A stretch of DNA of 64,000 nucleotides from an uncultured Thermomicrobia bacterium (GTDB taxonomy: Bacteria; Chloroflexota; Chloroflexia; Thermomicrobiales; JALYUS01). Shown one piece after another: positions 1-8,079 of this stretch; positions within the stretch are counted from its first letter, which is position 1, and every line of letters starts with the position of its first letter. The translations under genes were made by a program, and so were the position numbers. The DNA is taken from NCBI GenBank assembly GCA_937968015.1, contig CALBSO010000085.1:1-64000 (forward strand). Reading direction: 5' to 3'. The notes below the pieces were generated by a model. That model did no database searches. It was not told where the DNA came from and worked only from the letters and a program-made list of their open reading frames with translations.

Positions 1-48
1 TCTACACGCGTAAGATCGTCGGCAGCGTCAGATGTGTATAAGAGACAG
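1..48. other. Illumina Nextera adapter with i5 index (contamination)
   Basis: Positions 1-7 match the end of the P5 sequence, 8-15 (GCGTAAGA) match a Nextera i5 index, and 16-48 match the Nextera transposase read-1 adapter ending in AGATGTGTATAAGAGACAG. This is library-preparation sequence, not genome. Genomic DNA begins at 49. A GTG inside the adapter opens a false start that adds the peptide MYKRQ to the first gene. The opposite strand gives the familiar artefact LSLIHI. Confidence 0.98.
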
Positions 49-1146
49 TTGTACGGCGCCGCGCTCCTTGGTCTGACGGGATCGTGGCGGACGGTCTTCT
101 GGATCAATGTGCCCATTGCGATCGTCACGGTCCTCATGTTGCTCTTTACCTGGCGCGGCGTCCGGCAGCAAAGCACGCGCGAGCGACTCGATCTGGCGGG
201 CGCATTGCTCCTCTCGGCCAGTCTCGTGTGCCTCAATCTCGCCCTCTCGTCCGGTTCCGAGGCGGGCAGTGGGAGCGGTCAACTCGGTGGCTCCGCAAGC
301 CCGCTCGCGGCGTATCGGTGGCCGCTCCTCGGTGGCGCGCTCGTCGCGATGATCGCGTTCATCGTCTGGGAGCGGCGGGCGAGATCGCCGCTTGTGCCGC
401 TGGCGCTCTTCCGGTTGCCCGTTTTTTCCGCCGCGACGATTGCCAATCTGCTGATCGGCGCGTCATTGATCGTCGTGATGGTGGACGTGCCGCTCTTTGC
501 CTCGCTCGTTGTGGACAACCAGCAGCGTGCGAGCCTCGTTGGTGCGGCATTACTGACGCCGTTCACCCTGATGATGGCCCTTGGCTCCGTCATTGGTGGA
601 ATACTGACCGGACGTTACAGCGCGCGGCCGGTCGCGGTCGTCGGCGTCGTGCTCGCCGCGTCCGGGTTAGCCCTGATGCGGTTCTGGACGGATAGCATTC
701 GTGTCGTGCCGATGAGCGCGACGTTGCTCCTCGCGGGCCTCGGTTTTGGCGCCGTAATTGCTCCGGTTGCATCGGTCGCGATCAACGTCGTACGGCGGAC
801 GCACTATGGCGTCGCGTCCGGCCTCGTCGTTGTCACACGATTGATCGGCATGACGGTCGGGTTGTCGGTCCTCAGTGGTTGGGGCGTTGGCCGGTTAAGC
901 GCGCTTCTCCAGCGCAATGCACCGACGCGAATGACCAATGAGTCCGACCTGGACTTTCAGACGCGGACGTTTGCCTACATCGGCGAGCAGACGGTACATT
1001 ATTCGTTGGTCGTCTTGCGCGAGACATTCGTTGTCGCGGCAATCGTTTGCGCAGTCGCATTGATCCCCGCACTGATGTTCGTGAAACAGCGCGCGGGTCG
1101 CAGCGGCGCGCTGCACGATCATCCCGCACCGGCGCCGGGCGACTAA
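49..1146 (+). CDS. MFS drug:H+ antiporter, DHA2 family, N-terminally truncated
   Basis: About 365 residues remain of a major-facilitator exporter of the EmrB/QacA 14-helix type, which usually has 450-550 residues. At least eight hydrophobic segments are visible. A stretch of the type LDLAGALLLSASL marks the middle loop region typical of DHA2 proteins. The first helices are missing because the contig starts here, and any start before 49 is adapter. Such proteins export drugs or small metabolites with proton exchange, but nothing here identifies the substrate. The stop overlaps the end of the convergent rpe gene by 4 bases. Confidence 0.85.
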   Translation: MYGAALLGLTGSWRTVFWINVPIAIVTVLMLLFTWRGVRQQSTRERLDLAGALLLSASLVCLNLALSSGSEAGSGSGQLGGSASPLAAYRWPLLGGALVAMIAFIVWERRARSPLVPLALFRLPVFSAATIANLLIGASLIVVMVDVPLFASLVVDNQQRASLVGAALLTPFTLMMALGSVIGGILTGRYSARPVAVVGVVLAASGLALMRFWTDSIRVVPMSATLLLAGLGFGAVIAPVASVAINVVRRTHYGVASGLVVVTRLIGMTVGLSVLSGWGVGRLSALLQRNAPTRMTNESDLDFQTRTFAYIGEQTVHYSLVVLRETFVVAAIVCAVALIPALMFVKQRAGRSGALHDHPAPAPGD

Positions 1147-1838
1147 CGCATCGCTGCTCTCAGCGCGTTCAGGTTCGCCGCGACGGTTCCGTGCGTGTTG
1201 AATACGGCGGTTCCCGCCACCATCAGATCACATCCCGCCTCCGCCGCGGCACGAATCGTCGTTGCATTGACGCCACCATCCACTTCGATGATGAAGTCCA
1301 GGCCGCGCTCCGCGCGTATCTCGGCGAGGCGCGCGATACGCGCGGTGCTCGCGGGCAAGTATGTCTGACCACCGAATCCGGGGTTAATGCTCATCACGAG
1401 TATGAGGCCGACGAGCGGAAGCACTTCCTCGATCATCACGAGCGGTGTCGCCGGATTGAGGGTGACACCGGGCACGGCCCCCGACTCGCGAATCGCGGCC
1501 AGGACACGATTCAGGTGTGCCGTCGCCTCGGTGTGGACGGTGACAATGTCCGCGCCCGCATGCGCGAAGGCTTCGGCGTACCGTTCCGGTTCGACGATCA
1601 TCAGGTGCGCCTCGATCGGCAATCCGGTCGTGCGCCGGACGGCTTCGAGCACGGGCAGGCCGATGGAGATGTTCGGCACGAATCGCCCATCCATTACGTC
1701 GAAATGGATACTCGCCGCACCCGCCGCGGCGGCCTGTGCGATGGCATCGCCGAGATGCGCGAAATCCGCCGCGAGGATCGAGGGAGCGATTGCCGCTCCA
1801 CCGCGCACACGCGCTCGCAAATCATCGTATCGCCCCAT
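1143..1838 (-). CDS. rpe: Ribulose-phosphate 3-epimerase
   Basis: This 231-residue TIM-barrel protein interconverts ribulose 5-phosphate and xylulose 5-phosphate in the pentose phosphate pathway. Family signatures are present in order: SILAADF near the start, HFDVMDGRFVPN with the metal-binding His and Asp, MSINPGFGGQ, and EVDGGVN with the second catalytic Asp. The ATG at 1838 was chosen because GAGGAG lies 5 bases upstream and the family motif starts shortly after it. A longer in-frame reading to 1883 adds 15 unconserved residues. It is divergent from gcvT and convergent with the MFS gene. A TAGAAT at 1882-1887 on the minus strand could be its -10 element, but no good -35 was seen. Confidence 0.95.
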   Translation of the reverse strand: MGRYDDLRARVRGGAAIAPSILAADFAHLGDAIAQAAAAGAASIHFDVMDGRFVPNISIGLPVLEAVRRTTGLPIEAHLMIVEPERYAEAFAHAGADIVTVHTEATAHLNRVLAAIRESGAVPGVTLNPATPLVMIEEVLPLVGLILVMSINPGFGGQTYLPASTARIARLAEIRAERGLDFIIEVDGGVNATTIRAAAEAGCDLMVAGTAVFNTHGTVAANLNALRAAMR

Positions 1839-1922
1839 GCGCTCCTCCTCGCCGCTCGTCGCCACGACCGAACACCGTCGCATTCTACCCCGAACACGGG
1901 CGTCGTTACGCGCCCATTGATC

Positions 1923-1951
1923 TTGACGCGGCGCGGTTGGACACGGACAAT
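1923..1951 (+). promoter_or_regulatory. Sigma-70-type promoter for gcvT
   Basis: TTGACG at 1923-1928 and GACAAT at 1946-1951 are separated by exactly 17 bases, about 65 bases before the gcvT start. No glycine riboswitch core was recognised between this promoter and gcvT. Confidence 0.5.
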
Positions 1952-2016
1952 GCGCCGGTATCGCGGCGGGTGTGACGGAGCGCGTCGGACTGACGTGGGA
2001 TGGGATGGAGAGCCTC

Positions 2017-3147
2017 GTGAGTACGGAGACGGCGAAGCGGACGCCGCTGTACGCGGAGCATCAACGGCTCGGCGCGCGGATGATCCCGTTCGGTGGCTGG
2101 GACATGCCGGTGCAGTACACGGGTATCATCGAGGAGCATCGCGCGGTGCGGAATGCCGCCGGTATTTTCGATCTCGGCCATATGGGCCAGGCCCGCGTCA
2201 GTGGCCCGGACGCGGAGCGCTTCGTCCAGTCTGTCGCGACAAACGATCTCAACCGCATCCCGGACGGGTTGTCCCAATACAGTATCCTCTGCCGTCCATC
2301 GGGAGGTACGGTGGATGATATTTTCGTCTATCGTCTGCCCGATAGCCTCTTCATCTGCCTCAATGCCTCGAATACGCGGAAGGATGTAGACTGGCTGCAC
2401 GCGCAGCATCGGGTAAGTGGCATGGATTGCACGGTGGAGAACCTCTCCGACCGCGTCGGGATGCTCGCCGTGCAAGGGCCAAGGGCGCTCGGCGTCGTCC
2501 AGCAGTTGACCGATGTTGATCTCAGCGCGCTGCCTCGTTTCGGTGTCGTCGAGGCGCCCGTCAATGGCGTGCCAACGATCGTCGGACGCACCGGCTACAC
2601 CGGTGAGGATGGTGTCGAACTTTATCCGCCGATTGACGACGTGGTTGACCTCTGGCGGCAGTTGTTGGTAGTCGGCAAAGCGGATGGGCTGATGCCGATC
2701 GGCCTGGGCGCGCGGGACACGCTCCGCTTGGAAGCGAAGATGGCCCTGTACGGCCACGAACTGACGGAAGAGATCACCCCCTTGGAGGCGGCGCTCTCGT
2801 GGGCGGTCGCGTTCGATAAGGACGACTTTGTCGGGCGGGATGCCCTGCTTGCCGTCAAGGAAGCGGGTGGCCCGGCCCGCCGGCTCGTCGGCTTCACGAT
2901 GGTCGGTCGGGGCATTCCGCGTGCGGATTACCCCGTCGCTGTCGGTGGCGAGATGGTTGGCTATGTGACGAGCGGCGGGTACGCGCCGACGCTCGACGCC
3001 AACATCGGGCTTGCCCTCGTGCGGCGCGATGTCGCGGGCATCGGCAAGCCGCTCGATATTATGATCCGCAACCAGCCCGTGGCGGCGGAGCAGGTCCGCA
3101 CGCCGTTTTACCGCCGACCTGAAGCGACGGAGAAGGGAAACGCCTGA
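2017..3147 (+). CDS. gcvT: Glycine cleavage system T protein (aminomethyltransferase)
   Basis: This 376-residue protein transfers the methylene group from the aminomethyl-lipoyl arm of GcvH to tetrahydrofolate, releasing ammonia. The N-terminus RTPLYAEHQRLGARM followed by FGGWDMPVQY is typical of GcvT, as are FDLGHMGQ, the folate-domain stretch GRTGYTGEDGVELY, and LGARDTLRLEAKM. The GTG at 2017 has GGAGAG just upstream. ATG at 2005 is a close alternative, and the open frame extends back to 1972. It is followed one base later by gcvH, so the two are almost certainly co-transcribed. Confidence 0.95.
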   Translation: MSTETAKRTPLYAEHQRLGARMIPFGGWDMPVQYTGIIEEHRAVRNAAGIFDLGHMGQARVSGPDAERFVQSVATNDLNRIPDGLSQYSILCRPSGGTVDDIFVYRLPDSLFICLNASNTRKDVDWLHAQHRVSGMDCTVENLSDRVGMLAVQGPRALGVVQQLTDVDLSALPRFGVVEAPVNGVPTIVGRTGYTGEDGVELYPPIDDVVDLWRQLLVVGKADGLMPIGLGARDTLRLEAKMALYGHELTEEITPLEAALSWAVAFDKDDFVGRDALLAVKEAGGPARRLVGFTMVGRGIPRADYPVAVGGEMVGYVTSGGYAPTLDANIGLALVRRDVAGIGKPLDIMIRNQPVAAEQVRTPFYRRPEATEKGNA

Positions 3148-3148
3148 G

Positions 3149-3529
3149 ATGGAGACCCCCGCCGAACTGCGCTACTCCGAAGAGCACGAATGGGTGCGCA
3201 TGGACGACGATATCGCGACGATCGGCATTACCGCCTACGCGCAGGATTCACTCGGTGACATTGTCTTCGTTGAATTGCCGACGGTCGGGCGGTCGCTCGC
3301 GGCTGGTGAGGGCTTTGGGGTCGTCGAGTCCGTTAAGGCGGTTTCCGATGTCTACAGCCCCGTTCCCGGCGAAATTATCGAAGTCAACTCGGCGCTCGAA
3401 ACCGCGCCGGAGCACGTCAACAACGCGCCGTACCGCGATGGCTGGATGATCAAAGTCCGCGTTAGCGACGCGTCCGCGCTCGATAAACTGATGGATGCCG
3501 ATGCCTATGCGGGATTCACCGCACACTAA
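3149..3529 (+). CDS. gcvH: Glycine cleavage system H protein (lipoyl carrier)
   Basis: This 126-residue protein is the standard length for GcvH. It carries the lipoyl arm that shuttles the aminomethyl group between the P, T and L proteins. The lipoylated lysine is K63 in the context VVESVKAVSDVYSP. The N-terminal YSEEHEWVRM and the NNAPYRDGWMIKV segment are also family features. It begins one base after gcvT. A heptamer tandem repeat lies just beyond its stop. Confidence 0.97.
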   Translation: METPAELRYSEEHEWVRMDDDIATIGITAYAQDSLGDIVFVELPTVGRSLAAGEGFGVVESVKAVSDVYSPVPGEIIEVNSALETAPEHVNNAPYRDGWMIKVRVSDASALDKLMDADAYAGFTAH

Positions 3530-3533
3530 CACG

Positions 3534-3554
3534 CAACGAGCAACGAGCAACGAG
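3534..3554. repeat. Tandem heptamer CAACGAG, three copies
   Basis: Three perfect copies of CAACGAG lie between gcvH and gcvPA. The unit length equals that of the AGGACTG repeats at 41333, 59666 and 60792. Confidence 0.9.
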
Positions 3555-3594
3555 CGATGCGTATTGCTCAGTTCTGCGTCTGAGGAGATAAGCG

Positions 3595-4974
3595 ATGTCC
3601 TATGTGCCGACGACTGACCCTGAGCGCCGCGCGATGCTTGACGCGATTGGTGTCGAGCAGTTCGACGCGCTCGTGCAGGCGGTACCCGCCGACCTCCGGT
3701 TTCCGCATCTCCGGCTGCCGGGGGCGCTGTCGGAAATCGAAGCGTTGCGTACTCTCGGCGCACTGGCGGAGCGGAACGCGGACGCGATGCGGTACCCGAC
3801 CTTTCTCGGCGCGGGCGCGTACAACCATTTCACGCCTGCCGCCGTCCATCACACCGCCTTTCGGGGTGAGTTTTACACCGCGTACACACCCTATCAGCCG
3901 GAAGTCTCGCAGGGCACCCTGCAGGTGATCTACGAGTTCCAGACGCTGATGACGCAGTTGTACGGGATGGAAGTCTCCAATGCTTCGATGTACGACGGTG
4001 CGACCGCGCTCGCGGAAGCCGCACTGATGGCGATCAACAGCACCAAGAGGCGGCGCATTGTCGTCGCCGATTCGGTCCATCCCGCGTACCGAAAAGTGAT
4101 GGCGACCTACACAAGCGGGCTGGATGTGGAACTCGCGACGGTCGCGTGTGTGAACAGCGGCACGCTGACGACGACCGCCGCCGATCTTCGCGCCGCGCTC
4201 AATGAGCAGACCGCGTGCCTCGTCGTGCAGTATCCGTCGTTCGTCGGCACGATTGACGATCTCGCGGCCCTCGGTGAGGCGGCGCATGCGGTCGGCGCGC
4301 TGCTGGTCGTCAGTAGTTACCCGGTGGCGCTCGGCATGCTCAAACCGCCGGGCGCTTTCGGCGCGGACGTCGCGGTTGGCGAGGCGCAATGCTTCGGCAC
4401 GGGATTGTCGTTCGGCGGCCCGTACCTCGGCGTACTCACCTGCAAGCAGTCGCTTGTGCGGCTCATGCCGGGGCGCGTCGTCGGCCAGACCACAGATACG
4501 ATGGGCCGACCCGGGTACGTCCTGACACTCCAGACACGCGAGCAACACATCCGGCGCGAGCGGGCGACCTCGAACATCTGCACGAACGAGGGACTGAACG
4601 CCTTGATGGCAACAATCCAAATGGCAATGCTCGGCGACGGCGGCGTGCGGGAACTGGCGCGGCAGTGCTACCACAAGGCGCATTACCTTGCCGGGGCGGT
4701 CGGCGCGCTGCCCGATTACACCGTGGTGAACGCGGGCGGCACGACACGGAACGGCGCAGGCCCAGTGACGGCCTTCTTCAATGAGTTCGTCGTGCGGACG
4801 CCGATCGCCCCGGCGGAATTGAATGCACGCTTGCTCGAAGCAGGCATGATTGGCGGCTATGACCTCGGCACGGACTATCCCGCGCTCGCCGGTCACATGC
4901 TCGTCTGCGTGACCGAAATGCTGGACCGCGCCATGCTGGACCGGTTCGTCGCGGTGTTCGCGTCCGTCAGATAA
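3595..4974 (+). CDS. gcvPA: Glycine dehydrogenase (decarboxylating) subunit 1, P-protein alpha
   Basis: This 459-residue protein is the N-terminal half type of glycine decarboxylase. The first residues (MSYVPTTDPERRAMLDAIG) and the FLGAGAYNHFTPAAVHH segment are characteristic, as are TAYTPYQPEVSQGTLQ and the GREQHIRRE(R/K)ATSNICTN-like region. The pyridoxal-phosphate lysine is carried by the partner subunit GcvPB, which would be needed for activity. No gcvPB is present downstream, where der follows, or elsewhere in the window. The ATG has GAGGAG 8 bases upstream. It belongs functionally with gcvT and gcvH, separated from them by 65 bases. Confidence 0.95.
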   Translation: MSYVPTTDPERRAMLDAIGVEQFDALVQAVPADLRFPHLRLPGALSEIEALRTLGALAERNADAMRYPTFLGAGAYNHFTPAAVHHTAFRGEFYTAYTPYQPEVSQGTLQVIYEFQTLMTQLYGMEVSNASMYDGATALAEAALMAINSTKRRRIVVADSVHPAYRKVMATYTSGLDVELATVACVNSGTLTTTAADLRAALNEQTACLVVQYPSFVGTIDDLAALGEAAHAVGALLVVSSYPVALGMLKPPGAFGADVAVGEAQCFGTGLSFGGPYLGVLTCKQSLVRLMPGRVVGQTTDTMGRPGYVLTLQTREQHIRRERATSNICTNEGLNALMATIQMAMLGDGGVRELARQCYHKAHYLAGAVGALPDYTVVNAGGTTRNGAGPVTAFFNEFVVRTPIAPAELNARLLEAGMIGGYDLGTDYPALAGHMLVCVTEMLDRAMLDRFVAVFASVR

Positions 4975-5064
4975 TCACGCACCCGTGACCTCTGATATAC
5001 TGCATGAAATCCGCAATGCACGCGGCTGTTTTGTCATGCGTGGTCTGAACGCCCGGGAGGAATT

Positions 5065-6405
5065 TTGGCGAAGCCGATTGTCGCCGTCGTTGGTCGCCCC
5101 AATGTCGGTAAATCCACCCTCTTTAATCGCCTGATCGGCGAGCGCCGCGCCATCGTCCAGGACGAGCCGGGTACGACGCGTGACCGCGTCTACGGGGATG
5201 TCGAGTGGAACGGTGTCTCATTCGCCCTCATTGATACCGGCGGCATCATTGTAGATGAACGGGGCACGGAACTCGATCTCAGCACAATCCCGGCGGAAAC
5301 GCTGAAGCAGGCGCAACATGCCATCGAAGAGGCGGATGTGATCGTCATGGTCGTGGACGCCAATATTGGCACGACCACGGCGGATCACGCGGTTGCGGAC
5401 ATGGTGCGCCGCACGCGGAAGCCAGTCGTCCTCGCCGCGAACAAGGCGGAGAGCAACACGCGCGCGGCAAATGCGGTAGATTTCTACGAACTCGGCCTGA
5501 CCGATCCGATCGTCGTCTCGTCGCTGCATGGGCGTGGCACCGGCGACTTGCTCGATGCGATTGTCGAAGCCCTGCCGGAGCGTGACGAGGAAGCGGAGGC
5601 GACCGGCCCACGCATCGCGATTGTCGGTCGCCCGAATGTCGGCAAGTCCCGGCTCCTCAATGCCTTCCTCGGGCAGGAGCGCGCCATCGTCAGCGACGAG
5701 CCGGGCACGACGCGTGACTCCCTCGATACCGAACTGGAGTGGGAAGGCCAGACGATTACCCTGGTGGACACGGCGGGGATTCGCCGACGCGGCAAGATCG
5801 AGCCAGGTATCGAAAAGTACAGCGTCCTCCGCTCGATGCGCGCGATTACGCGCGCGGATGTCGTGCTGCTTGTCGTGGACGCGACGGAAGGATTCACCTC
5901 GCAAGACCTCCATATCGCCGGGTACGTCGCCGATGAGTCACGCGGGATGGTGCTCGTCGTCAACAAGTGGGACCTGGTCGAGAAGGACGGTCAGACAATG
6001 GAGCAGTACCGGGAGGCGGCGGCAGAAGCGCTCGACTTCATGCCGTATGTCCCGGCGGTCTTCATTTCCGCCAAGTTCAATCAGCGTGTGCCGCAGGTGA
6101 TGGAACGCGCGCTGCTCGTCATGGAAGAACGCCAGAAGCGGGTACCGACCGCCGCATTGAACAAAATGCTTCGGACTGCCGTGGAGAAGCACGCGCCGCC
6201 GTCCAAGCCGGGGAAGTGGGTGAAGTTCTTTTACGCCACGCAGGTAGATGTCTCGCCGCCGTCGTTCGTCTTCTTCTGCAACCACGCAGAGGATGTCCAC
6301 TTCTCATACCGACGCTACCTGGAGAATCAATTGCGTGAGGAGTTCGGGTTTATCGGCAATCCGATCCGCATGCGGTTTCGGAATCGTCAGGAGCCTGCGC
6401 TATGA
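5065..6405 (+). CDS. der: Ribosome biogenesis GTPase Der (EngA)
   Basis: This 446-residue protein has the hallmark double GTPase domain. The first P-loop GRPNVGKS is at residues 10-17 and the second at 188-195. Each is followed by DTGG or DTAG and a recognition motif (NKAE near residue 120, NKWD near 300). The C-terminal KH-like domain ends in the expected FGFIGNPIRMRFRNR. Der acts in late assembly of the 50S subunit. The TTG start is supported by GGGAGG 4 bases upstream. A TATACT at 4996-5001 may be a -10 element, but no convincing -35 was found. The stop overlaps the plsY start as ATGA. Confidence 0.97.
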   Translation: MAKPIVAVVGRPNVGKSTLFNRLIGERRAIVQDEPGTTRDRVYGDVEWNGVSFALIDTGGIIVDERGTELDLSTIPAETLKQAQHAIEEADVIVMVVDANIGTTTADHAVADMVRRTRKPVVLAANKAESNTRAANAVDFYELGLTDPIVVSSLHGRGTGDLLDAIVEALPERDEEAEATGPRIAIVGRPNVGKSRLLNAFLGQERAIVSDEPGTTRDSLDTELEWEGQTITLVDTAGIRRRGKIEPGIEKYSVLRSMRAITRADVVLLVVDATEGFTSQDLHIAGYVADESRGMVLVVNKWDLVEKDGQTMEQYREAAAEALDFMPYVPAVFISAKFNQRVPQVMERALLVMEERQKRVPTAALNKMLRTAVEKHAPPSKPGKWVKFFYATQVDVSPPSFVFFCNHAEDVHFSYRRYLENQLREEFGFIGNPIRMRFRNRQEPAL

Positions 6406-7052
6406 CCGATGCGCTGCGGGTCGCCCTCGTCCTCATCGCGAGTTATTGCATCGGCGGTATCCCGTGGGGGCTTGTGCTCGTGTGGGCAATCAAGCACGTT
6501 GATGTACGCGATTTCGGCAGCGGCAAGACCGGCGCGACGAATGTCCTGCGGTTGCTCGGCTGGCAGGGATTCGTCGTCGCCCTCATCCTCGACGCGATGA
6601 AGGGTATCGGCGCGGTGCTTCTCGCGCGCTACGTGACGGGTAGTTCCTGGGTTGAGGCGGTGGCGGGTATCCTCGCGATCAGCGGGCATTGTTGGTCGCC
6701 ATATCTCGGCTTCCGGGGTGGTGGCCGCGGCATGGTGACGGCGATGGGCGCGGCATTCACGATGGCGCCGGGACTCATCCTCCTCATTCCGGTCTTCCTG
6801 ATCCCGGTCCTGCTCACGCGGTACATGTCGCTTGGTAATGTGACCGCTTCACTGAGCGCCCCGGTCGTGCTCCTGATCGGTGCGCTGCTCGGCTGGTCGC
6901 CGTGGGCGTACTTCTTCTTCGGCACGGCGGGCTGCGCGCTCATCCTCATCAATCATTCGGATAATATCCAGCGGTTGCTCGCGGGGACCGAACGGAAGAT
7001 CGGCGACAAAGTGACGCCGCACAACCCCGAACCGGGCGCACAGGCACACTGA
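6402..7052 (+). CDS. plsY: Glycerol-3-phosphate acyltransferase PlsY (divergent)
   Basis: This 216-residue multi-pass membrane protein should transfer acyl groups from acyl phosphate to glycerol 3-phosphate, the first step of phospholipid synthesis. The three PlsY signatures are recognisable but altered. GSGKTGATN (39-47) stands where GSGNxGATN is usual. FRGGGRGMVT (104-113) replaces FRGGKGxAT, with an extra Gly and Arg for Lys. The third motif reads HSDNIQRLLAGTE. The order der-plsY and the 4-base overlap support co-expression. Membrane topology and length fit PlsY well. Confidence 0.88.
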   Translation: MTDALRVALVLIASYCIGGIPWGLVLVWAIKHVDVRDFGSGKTGATNVLRLLGWQGFVVALILDAMKGIGAVLLARYVTGSSWVEAVAGILAISGHCWSPYLGFRGGGRGMVTAMGAAFTMAPGLILLIPVFLIPVLLTRYMSLGNVTASLSAPVVLLIGALLGWSPWAYFFFGTAGCALILINHSDNIQRLLAGTERKIGDKVTPHNPEPGAQAH

Positions 7053-7075
7053 GTCGCTCGCCGCCACCAACGTGA

Positions 7076-8059
7076 TTATTTCTCGTAGCCGTTCGGATGT
7101 GCTTGTCGCCATGCCCAGGCGCTGGCGATCATGTCATCAAGTGTCCGTGAAGCGCGCCAACCGAGTAATTCCGCCGCGCGGGACGGATCGGCATAGACGA
7201 CCGCCGCGTCCGCGCCACCCGGACGCCGTGGCCCTTCCTCGGTCGGCACGGGTCTGTCGGTGGCGCCCCGCACGGCGTCCACGATCTGGCGGACGGAAAC
7301 ACCCTTCCCCGTGCCAAGATTCAGTGTCAATGTCGGATGCCGGTCGAGCGCTTCGAGCGCGCGGACGTGCGCCTCGGCGAGGTCAACGACGTGAATGTAG
7401 TCGCGGATGCAGGTGCCATCGGGCGTCGGATAATCGGTGCCGAGGATCGTCAGGTGGGGTCGTTTCCCCTCGGCGACCGCCAATGCGAGCGGTACGAGGT
7501 GGGTCTCATGCTGGCGGTCCTCGCCGAACCGCGCGGACGCTCCCGCCGGGTTGAAGTAGCGCAGGATCGCGGCACGCAGCCCGCGCAGTTGTACGTGCCA
7601 CTCGGTCATCTCCTCGATCATCACTTTCGTCAGGCCATAGGGATTCAGGGCATTGCGCGGCAATAATTCCGTCACCGGCATCGTCTCCGGTTGCCCGTAG
7701 ACCGTGCAGGACGACGAGAAGACGAAGCGCGGGCAGTCGTGCGCGAACATAGCGTCGAAGAGATTGCACGCGCCGACGAGGTTATTGGAGAAATATGCCT
7801 CGGGGCGCTCCATGCTCTCGCCAACAAGCGCGTACGCGGCGAAGTGGAGAACGGCATCGGGGCGGTGATCCGCGAACACTCGCATCACGGCGTCGCGATC
7901 GCGCAGATCCGCGCGCACAAAGATCGCGTCTTCGTGGACGGCGTCGCGGTGGCCGAGTTCGAGGCTGTCGAGCGCGATCACGGTATGCCCGGCGTTCAGC
8001 AAAACTTCGGTCGTGACGCTACCGATATATCCGGCGGCGCCGGTGACGAGCGTCTTCAC
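7076..8059 (-). CDS. galE: UDP-glucose 4-epimerase (GalE-type)
   Basis: This 327-residue short-chain dehydrogenase family protein interconverts UDP-glucose and UDP-galactose, feeding glycan synthesis. It has the NAD-binding TGAAGYIGS at the N-terminus, the SSSCTVYG strand with the catalytic Ser/Thr region, the catalytic YGLTK (Tyr-x-x-x-Lys), and the GTGKGVSV substrate loop. I chose the GTG at 8059 because AAGGAG sits 5 bases upstream and the product then starts like other GalE proteins. A GTG at 8065 overlaps that ribosome-binding site. It is the last gene of the long minus-strand cox/moco run and is probably an unrelated passenger there. Confidence 0.93.
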   Translation of the reverse strand: MKTLVTGAAGYIGSVTTEVLLNAGHTVIALDSLELGHRDAVHEDAIFVRADLRDRDAVMRVFADHRPDAVLHFAAYALVGESMERPEAYFSNNLVGACNLFDAMFAHDCPRFVFSSSCTVYGQPETMPVTELLPRNALNPYGLTKVMIEEMTEWHVQLRGLRAAILRYFNPAGASARFGEDRQHETHLVPLALAVAEGKRPHLTILGTDYPTPDGTCIRDYIHVVDLAEAHVRALEALDRHPTLTLNLGTGKGVSVRQIVDAVRGATDRPVPTEEGPRRPGGADAAVVYADPSRAAELLGWRASRTLDDMIASAWAWRQAHPNGYEK

Positions 8060-8079
8060 ACGCACTCCTTTTTCTCCGC

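Noticed and set aside
1839..2016. Possible glycine riboswitch before gcvT
   Set aside because: I looked for the conserved glycine-aptamer core and tandem arms and saw none. Only a promoter was supported.
3568..4896. 442-codon open frame on the minus strand over gcvPA
   Set aside because: It is an antisense shadow of a well-conserved gene and reads as Arg/His-rich sequence without any motif.
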